Shown piece after piece: positions 60,501 through 64,000 of a DNA stretch of 64,000 bases. The position numbers and the translations under genes were made by a program. Origin of the DNA: Pelobates cultripes (taxonomy: Eukaryota > Chordata > Amphibia > Anura > Pelobatidae); the NCBI GenBank assembly GCA_933207985.1, contig OW240913.1, positions 266,065,201 through 266,129,200 on the forward strand, read 5' to 3'. A model generated the notes under the pieces. The model had not been told where the DNA came from. It saw only the letters and a list, made by a program, of their open reading frames with translations, and searched no databases. Within the stretch, counting starts at the first letter, position 1. Every line of letters starts with the position of its first letter.

Positions 60501-62092
60501 CATCAAAAACACTTTAATTCATGATGGCGTAAACTTGCTAATAAGAAATAACTGTTCTCTAATTAGTTAGTGATTATAAGGTAGCCTTCTGCACAAATGA
60601 GTTTCAGCTGCTACCAATGAATCAAATGCCTTTTATTCTGTACTAAATGAATCAATTTACCTGTAGCGTCTTACTCATTGAGAGTCCATAGGTAAAACAT
60701 GGACAGATTGACTCGTTCAGGCACAAGTTAACCCCTAAAGGACACTTCTTCCAAAGTAAAAGGCCAGTATAATTTACGTTATGTGTCCTTAAGTGGTTAA
60801 AATGCATTTGAATAGTTTTTAGCAGCTGAATCTCATTTGTGCATAAGTCCATTATAAGACCCTTATATACTTAAGAAATAGCTGTTGCCTTTTAGTCATC
60901 ACTGAAAGGGGAATATATATATAGAGAGAGATGCACTACTAGCTAGTTTCTAAACTAAGGCTGCATTTTATTTATTAAAATTACCAAAGGAATTGCAAAT
61001 TGTATGCCAAATCACCCTAACTGGAGAAAAGCTGGAGATTTTTTCCATTCCAAAATTCAGGCCTAAAATTTGTGATTCTCTTATGATTCCTGGTTTAGGA
61101 AATAACCCCCTAGTAAAAATTACAATGATCTTGATCGTTACTCATTGAACATAGTGAAAATGGAAAGTAATCAATTTCTTTTTTTTTTTGTGGATTACAG
61201 GGGTTTATCCCTGAGTGCGGACCATAATTTTATTCTATGAAGTACTGAAATTATACATTTTGGCCAAAATATCTGATTTGGAAAAAGTTTCCAACTCTGT
61301 CATTGTTTGACTTTTTTTTATAGTCAAAGGCTATTTTAGGAAAAACATTACTATTTATTCAATATAGAGGTTTTGTGAATAAGCCCCAATATGTTGATCT
61401 TTTCTAGAGCTACTGAATTAAATATTTGTTTTTACTCCATAAAATTTGTATTTTTAACATGAATAAATATATTCGAATAAAGCATTAAAGACAAACTATA
61501 AAGTGAGAGGAGACTTTTGTCATTTACTTTGCTCTCTGTATCACACACTATTGGCACGTGAAAATTTTGACAATTCTAATACATTCAGTTCCTATGACAT
61601 GCTTGTAATTACTGGATTAACCCGTTAATGACCACTGAATGTTATGATGTAATGAAATTTGCCTAACGATATGTCGGTAATTTTATGTTTTCATCTGGTA
61701 AACAGAAAAGTGCTTTGGGGCTCCGACACTAGTGGAAAAACAACAGGGCAGGATATTGCTGTATATCAGGAATGTCAGAAAACAAGCGTCACTGCAATGA
61801 GCGCTCTACAGTGCTCCTTCTACAAACCTCGCTGTCAGTCGACATTAAATTAAAAGTGAGAGCTGGCAAGATGGAGGAAACCTGTGAAATGTAAAACGTT
61901 GTTGTGATCTCAACCGAGTGGGATTTCTTAAGCACTTGAAAAAGTTTGTCTTGCCTGAAGCCTTTCTCAGATAGTTTTACCGCAAAGCAAGTACAATAAT
62001 GCCTGCTAAAATAAAAAGAACCTTGTTCAAAGGAGGCTTACCTGTTGATAGTAAGCTGTTAAGAGAGTGAAAAGAAGCCACCTCATGTTCAT
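39242..62092 (-). CDS. ccn6: CCN6 (WISP3), cellular communication network factor 6 (complete, 5 exons)
   Basis: Exons in order on the minus strand: 62092-62042, 49031-48740, 47889-47650, 41347-41154, 39523-39242; 1059 nt, 352 residues plus stop, all GT-AG with matching phases. Human CCN6 has 354 residues. CCN proteins are secreted matricellular modulators. Order of modules: signal peptide (exon 1), IGFBP domain with GCGCCKIC (exon 2), VWC-like module with few cysteines as in mammalian CCN6 (exon 3), TSP1 with WSPCSKTC (exon 4), C-terminal cystine knot (exon 5). The exon 2 acceptor was chosen at TTTTAAG, 11 bases before an alternative TGCAG, because only this keeps the frame from exon 1. The gene is tail to tail with tube1. 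Intron 1 is swollen to about 13 kb by nested transposons. Confidence 0.9.
39524..41153. other. CCN6 intron 4
   Basis: Contains a G-rich degenerate stretch with AGGGGNTGNAGNGGGTAGA-like units (39840-40060) and the direct repeat described separately. No other gene is seen. Confidence 0.5.
40207..40832. repeat. 229-bp direct repeat, period 397 bp
   Basis: 40207-40435 and 40604-40832 are almost identical. Both start TTAAAGGACCACTGAAGGGA, a T2-type MITE end. The 168 bp between them are unique. It may be a tandem duplication of a MITE half plus adjacent sequence. Confidence 0.85.
41154..41347 (-). CDS. ccn6: CCN6 exon 4 (TSP1 module)
   Basis: Acceptor GTTCCAG, donor GTAATT. Encodes [20 protein letters not shown] and [11 protein letters not shown], the thrombospondin type 1 pattern of CCN proteins. 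Confidence 0.95.
41800..44294 (+). mobile_element. L2-like non-LTR retrotransposon, broken, in CCN6 intron 3
   Basis: The best piece is 42371-43006, with [20 protein letters not shown] and [13 protein letters not shown] of the L2/CR1 RT. The YVDD-type core ([10 protein letters not shown]) is near 43145-43175 in another frame, and C-terminal [12 protein letters not shown] residues are near 43720. The 3' end reads GCGCTTTATAAAAACC followed by (AAT)n, a typical L2 tail. Several frameshifts and stops make it inactive. It is antisense to ccn6. Confidence 0.85.
44295..47649. other. CCN6 intron 3, upstream part
   Basis: Mostly AT-rich, no gene. A partial family B MITE starts TTAAAGGGATACTATAGGC at 45640 and fades at about 45880. 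46300-46440 contains a short repeat-like piece with GGGACAATTAGGAGCCATGC. Confidence 0.5.
47650..47889 (-). CDS. ccn6: CCN6 exon 3 (VWC-like module)
   Basis: Acceptor TCTTCAAG, donor GTATGT. Encodes [19 protein letters not shown] and a cysteine-poor VWC region; mammalian CCN6 also lacks several VWC cysteines. Confidence 0.93.
48740..49031 (-). CDS. ccn6: CCN6 exon 2 (IGFBP module)
   Basis: Acceptor TTCTTTTAAG, donor GTAAGT; 292 nt. Encodes [10 protein letters not shown], then [27 protein letters not shown] and GLYCDYS. The nearer TGCAG acceptor (exon start at 49020) would break the frame with exon 1. Confidence 0.92.
49707..50030. mobile_element. T2-type MITE, family A, inside the CR1-like element
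   Basis: Ends TTAAAGGACCAGCTTAAT and CACTATAGTGGTCCTTTAA, with TTAA at both edges. It closely resembles 7364-7787, including the hairpin around AGCAGTTTCAGAGAGAAACT. The CR1 sequence resumes on both sides (CCTTATC / GTCTAGGATAGCCTTAT). Confidence 0.75.
50947..51099. promoter_or_regulatory. Palindromic promoter-like module: X-box between two TCTCGCGAGA motifs
   Basis: GTTACCATGGCAAC (51013-51026) is a perfect RFX X-box. TCTCGCGAGA occurs at 50994-51003 and 51043-51052; this motif is known from CpG-island promoters and is a reported target of Kaiso (ZBTB33). Outer arms pair as well: CTGCACTGAGGGGCC at 50947 with GGCCCCTCTGTGCAG ending at 51099. On the plus strand a splice-donor-like CAAGGTAAGA follows at 51149-51158; on the minus strand CAGGTAACG is at about 50930-50922. 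Function as a bidirectional promoter is inferred. Confidence 0.45.
51230..52020. repeat. Tandem repeat of about 20 bp (CACACCCATCATCCAGCACT)
   Basis: About 35-40 units with length variants, made of an ACACAC stretch plus CATCATCCAGCACT. The 20-bp unit lacks stops in any plus-strand frame, so a false open frame of 396 codons runs over it (51206-52396). It shows no protein-like composition. Confidence 0.9.
52021..52640. repeat. Tandem repeat of about 20 bp (CATTCATTATACACACTCTG)
   Basis: A second array directly follows the first, built of TGCATTCATTATACACACTC and CACTCACTACAAACACACTA variants. A longer higher-order period is visible: blocks at about 52090-52230 recur at about 52330-52470. Confidence 0.9.
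53451..53917 (+). mobile_element. 5' LTR of the endogenous retrovirus
   Basis: Starts TGTTGTGGAC and ends CACATCA, two bases before the primer binding site. TTTATAAGGG at about 53751-53760 is a likely TATA box and AATAAA at 53780-53785 a polyadenylation signal. The LTR interrupts MITE family B at TTAATGGCAG. No 3' LTR is found, so a target duplication cannot be tested. Confidence 0.75.
53920..53936 (+). other. Primer binding site, lysine-tRNA-like
   Basis: TGGTGCCCAACGTGAGG lies 2 bases after the LTR. It differs in a few bases from the sequence complementary to the 3' end of vertebrate tRNA-Lys(1,2). Assignment to lysine is by resemblance. Confidence 0.55.
53937..55017 (+). other. Retroviral leader with 6 x 50-bp tandem repeat
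   Basis: 54256-54555 holds six 50-bp units of the form CCCGGTGAAGGGCTGGGAAC plus CGCCTAGGGAAAGGCTGGGA and ATATTGTCCG, with few differences. A (CT)n tract at about 54967-54983 precedes gag. The leader may hold packaging signals; this is not tested. Confidence 0.75.
55018..57482 (+). pseudogene. Retroviral gag, frame-broken
   Basis: The ATG at 55018 opens with MGQ, a myristoylation-type start. The matrix-like region runs about 110 residues, then a PPPY late-domain motif (55369-55380, residues 118-121) and a long proline-rich stretch. The frame is lost at about 55720, and again before 56082; a TGA at about 56274 and a further shift at about 56850 follow. A capsid-like part is at 56283-56852. 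A CCHC zinc knuckle (CX2CX4HX4C, 57086-57127) marks nucleocapsid. The overall plan is that of gamma/epsilon-type retroviruses. It is an inactive old copy. Confidence 0.8.
57499..57984 (+). pseudogene. Retroviral protease, interrupted
   Basis: [11 protein letters not shown] contains the aspartic protease DTG (57601-57609), and [12 protein letters not shown] near 57780-57815 matches the usual C-terminal helix region. An in-frame TAG at 57721-57723 breaks it. The frame differs from both gag and RT. Confidence 0.8.
58019..59303 (+). pseudogene. Retroviral reverse transcriptase with connection domain, frameshifted
   Basis: The first frame (58019-59011) has the RT palm and fingers, MPQG (58379-58390) and the catalytic YVDD (58481-58492). 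The connection domain continues in another frame (about 58941-59303) with LARGGPSC and [11 protein letters not shown] further shift leads to the next frame at about 59218. The type is closest to gamma/epsilon retroviruses by layout. It is inactive. Confidence 0.85.
59218..60195 (+). pseudogene. Extra domain plus RNase H of pol; 3' truncated
   Basis: This open frame holds three parts. First, the end of the connection region ([12 protein letters not shown]). Second, about 165 residues (59255-59760) that I do not expect between RT and RNase H; it has LHCTLWF (H at 59371) and PHISFTK (H at 59560), two H-x-[ST]-h motifs 63 residues apart, as in 2H phosphoesterases. Third, RNase H with the acidic residues D (59851), E (59968) and D (60031). 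The frame then runs into MITE sequence. Integrase, env and the 3' LTR are absent. Confidence 0.75.
60133..60194. repeat. 39-bp tandem duplication at the retrovirus/MITE junction
   Basis: ATCAAAACCACTCTATTAAG occurs at 60133 and again at 60172. The unit is the right part of MITE family B. It marks the point where the 3' half of the retrovirus was lost. Confidence 0.8.
60228..62041. other. CCN6 intron 1, upstream part
   Basis: AT-rich, no gene seen. A diverged CCCCTTAAGGAC-type hairpin repeat is at about 60728-60800. Confidence 0.5.
62042..62092 (-). CDS. ccn6: CCN6 exon 1 (signal peptide)
   Basis: ATG at 62092-62090 and donor CAG/GTAAGC at 62042. It encodes [17 protein letters not shown], a short hydrophobic signal similar in length and pattern to the start of mammalian CCN6. 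Joining to 49031 keeps the frame and gives QQFLCSPGE, comparable with the mammalian signal/IGFBP junction. A second in-frame ATG is two codons downstream. Confidence 0.75.
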
Positions 62093-63129
62093 GCAGACTG
62101 GAATATTAATGAGAGACAGAGGCTCCGCTCAGCCAAATACAAGAGAACATACAAAGATTCCCTCTGTCTGCATTGCCTGCCTTACCTCCCTTCCTCTGTG
62201 CACACACGCATTCTAACACACATACACACATATTCAGGAATTCCAGCCAGCCAATGACACTTCACAAAAACATTTTTTTACCATCATTTTATATATATAT
62301 TTCAGTTCCACATGAGAAAGTTCCCATGTGAAACAGAAACGTTAACATATAGATTGCCTATAATGATTCATGAAAGAATAATTTTTTTTTTTTTTAATTC
62401 CCAGAGTGCTGGTATGATTTTTTTGCTATTTTAATATATTGTGTTATATGTTTTTAACACAATATATATTAATGGTTTTCTACGCTTTTCTACAAATGCA
62501 GAAACAATATGTAATTTTGAACTGTTTTTGGTGAGTTTTAGGGTTATTTACGAACATGAGAATTCAAGTTGAATTAAAATTTTAAGGTTAAAACAGCCGA
62601 TCTGGAAGAATTCTCTAAGTCAGTTATGCTATCAATTCGATTACTCTAACCTTAAATTTGAAATTTACCTTAAGTTTACTTTGAATTCTCACTTTAATGA
62701 ATAACTGTATATCTCTCACTTGTGCTGCTTTTCATATTTCTTTAATAAAAGCTTTTTTTTTTTTTTTAAATTAATTTTGTGATAATGTGACAAAGGATGA
62801 CAATTCAAAAGAACTGGTTTATTAAGAAGTGCAATGTTTCACCCTATGTTCTGGTCCAGCAAGCCATCATGCTGGAAGGAGGAGCAGGGTTATGTTGAGT
62901 GCTGTATAGATTTTCATGAACATGGTTGGTAAAAAGGGTTGTATCATCATAGCACACATGCAAGTCATGTTGACATGCATGTACAGCAAAAGCACTCATG
63001 CATGCTTCATATTTTCTTGCAATACTGTGAGTATATCCAATGGCACACTAAATTTGTGTATTCAGAGATTTTCTCTGGTATGAGATAAAGTTGAAATTTT
63101 TTTTAATTCTATTGAACCTTTTCATTAAT
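62093..63129. promoter_or_regulatory. CCN6 upstream region with TATA-like element
   Basis: On the minus strand TATATATATAAAATG lies at about 62300-62286, some 200 bp before the ATG, and a CCAAT box sequence at 62251-62255. The TATA tract could be simple repeat. The remainder is AT-rich without any gene. Confidence 0.3.
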
Positions 63130-63706
63130 TTAAAAGGACACTATAGTCACCAGAATAATTACAGCTTATTGTATTTGTTCTGGTGAGTATAATCATTAAT
63201 TTCAGGCTTTTTGCAGTACACACTGTCTTTTCAGAGAAAATGCAGTGTTTACAGGACAGCCTAGGGATACCTCCACTGTCCACTCCTGACATGGCTACCA
63301 GAGGTGCTTCGTGGGGAAGTGCTGCACATTGTTCAGCACTGACATTCAGTGTCTCCACCTTCTGCATGGAGACACTGAACTTACCTCATAGAGATGCATT
63401 GATTTAATCAATGCTTTGTTTGGCTTGTGCTGGCTCTCCCCCTGATCTACCTCATTGACAAGCTCAGCCTATCCAATGATATCCTATGTGAAAGCATTGT
63501 GTTTGGCTCAGAGCATCACTTCTGATGATTTCAGCCAAGCAGGCAGATCAGGGGCAGAGCCAGCAGCAGACTTGAATAAAGGTAAGATTTTGTTATATTT
63601 AGGGGGGCAGGGGGAGAGGCAGTGGGAAGCTAGATGGTCAGTGGCAGTGGGAAACTATAGGGTCAGGAATACAGGTTTGTGTCCCTGACCCTATAGTATT
63701 CCTTTA
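63130..63706. mobile_element. T2-type MITE, family D
   Basis: Starts TTAAAAGGACACTATAGTCA and ends CCCTATAGTATTCCTTTA. Its interior matches the element at 19837-20200. Confidence 0.65.
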
Positions 63707-64000
63707 CCTCTTTAATTTTAACCAATAGTCTACAAGGAGAGGCAAATATATACCCCCCCCCCTTCAACACATTTTATATGATATCTCTACCCAGTAATGT
63801 AATACTAAAATTAGAATGTATCTGTATTTATTTCAGGGCTCAACATTTTATGTCCTTCACTAGAATCCCTACTATACAGGTCTAAATGTTGTTTATCACT
63901 GTAAGCTTGTAGGGCCCATGGACTCGTCAAGGGTTAATTTCTCAGGGCTCAATTTTTACTAGCCAATGGCTAGTGGGTAGTGAAGATTCCTGTTCATACA
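63707..64000. other. Terminal stretch with two CAGGGCTCAA starts
   Basis: CAGGGCTCAACATTTTATG at 63835 and CAGGGCTCAATTTTTACTAG at 63943 resemble hAT-type ends. The elements run past or are truncated at the window edge. No gene is seen. Confidence 0.3.

Noticed and set aside
1..64000. CRISPR arrays, tRNA or rRNA genes
   Set aside because: The window is vertebrate nuclear DNA; the regular repeats are satellites, and I saw no cloverleaf with A and B boxes or rRNA-like sequence. A tRNAscan run would be decisive.

Overview
The window is nuclear DNA from a vertebrate, most likely a frog (anuran amphibian). The evidence is intron-rich genes whose encoded proteins match vertebrate TUBE1 and CCN6, in the tail-to-tail order known from other vertebrates. 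There is also a dense load of TTAA-flanked T2/Kolobok-type MITEs, hAT hairpins, CR1, L2 and L1-like non-LTR elements, solo LTRs and an endogenous retrovirus. The species cannot be named from the sequence alone.

Layout. 1-8200 is repeats: an inverted-repeat element (possibly DIRS-like), a broken L1-like element with a 542-bp insertion carrying a KRAB-like exon, a CR1-like element split by a solo LTR, a G-rich inverted minisatellite block and a T2-type MITE. 8276-23386 is a complete 12-exon TUBE1 (epsilon-tubulin, 473 codons, + strand) with a candidate RFX X-box about 155 bp upstream of the ATG. A run of exactly 100 N (25085-25184) follows. After it, the second half of TUBE1 (exons 7-12, introns and 3' flank) is repeated almost base for base (25185-34932). 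The sequences on each side of the gap are the two ends of the same repeated block, so this looks like two overlapping, unmerged contigs or haplotypes rather than a real second gene.

34933-39241 is intergenic sequence packed with MITEs. 39242-62092 is a complete five-exon CCN6 (WISP3, 352 codons, - strand): signal peptide, IGFBP, VWC-like, TSP1 and CTCK exons. Its intron 3 holds an L2 element. Its intron 1 (about 13 kb) is large because of a nested stack: a T2-type MITE (49308-60227) is split by a CR1-like element, which is itself split by another T2 MITE and by a hAT-type element; the same outer MITE is split again by an endogenous retrovirus. The retrovirus keeps a 5' LTR, a primer binding site, gag, protease, RT and RNase H in several broken frames, and lacks integrase, env and the 3' LTR.

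Items most worth a second look: (i) an extra segment of about 165 codons between RT and RNase H of the retrovirus, with two H-x-[ST]-h motifs suggesting a 2H-phosphoesterase-like fold; (ii) a hAT element carrying a palindromic promoter-like module (perfect X-box flanked by two TCTCGCGAGA motifs) next to about 1.4 kb of tandem repeats; (iii) the false-duplication signature at TUBE1; (iv) a 408-bp tandem repeat present in only one of the two TUBE1 copies; (v) the KRAB-like insertion with a target-site duplication. TUBE1 and CCN6 are the only intact host genes I can support.
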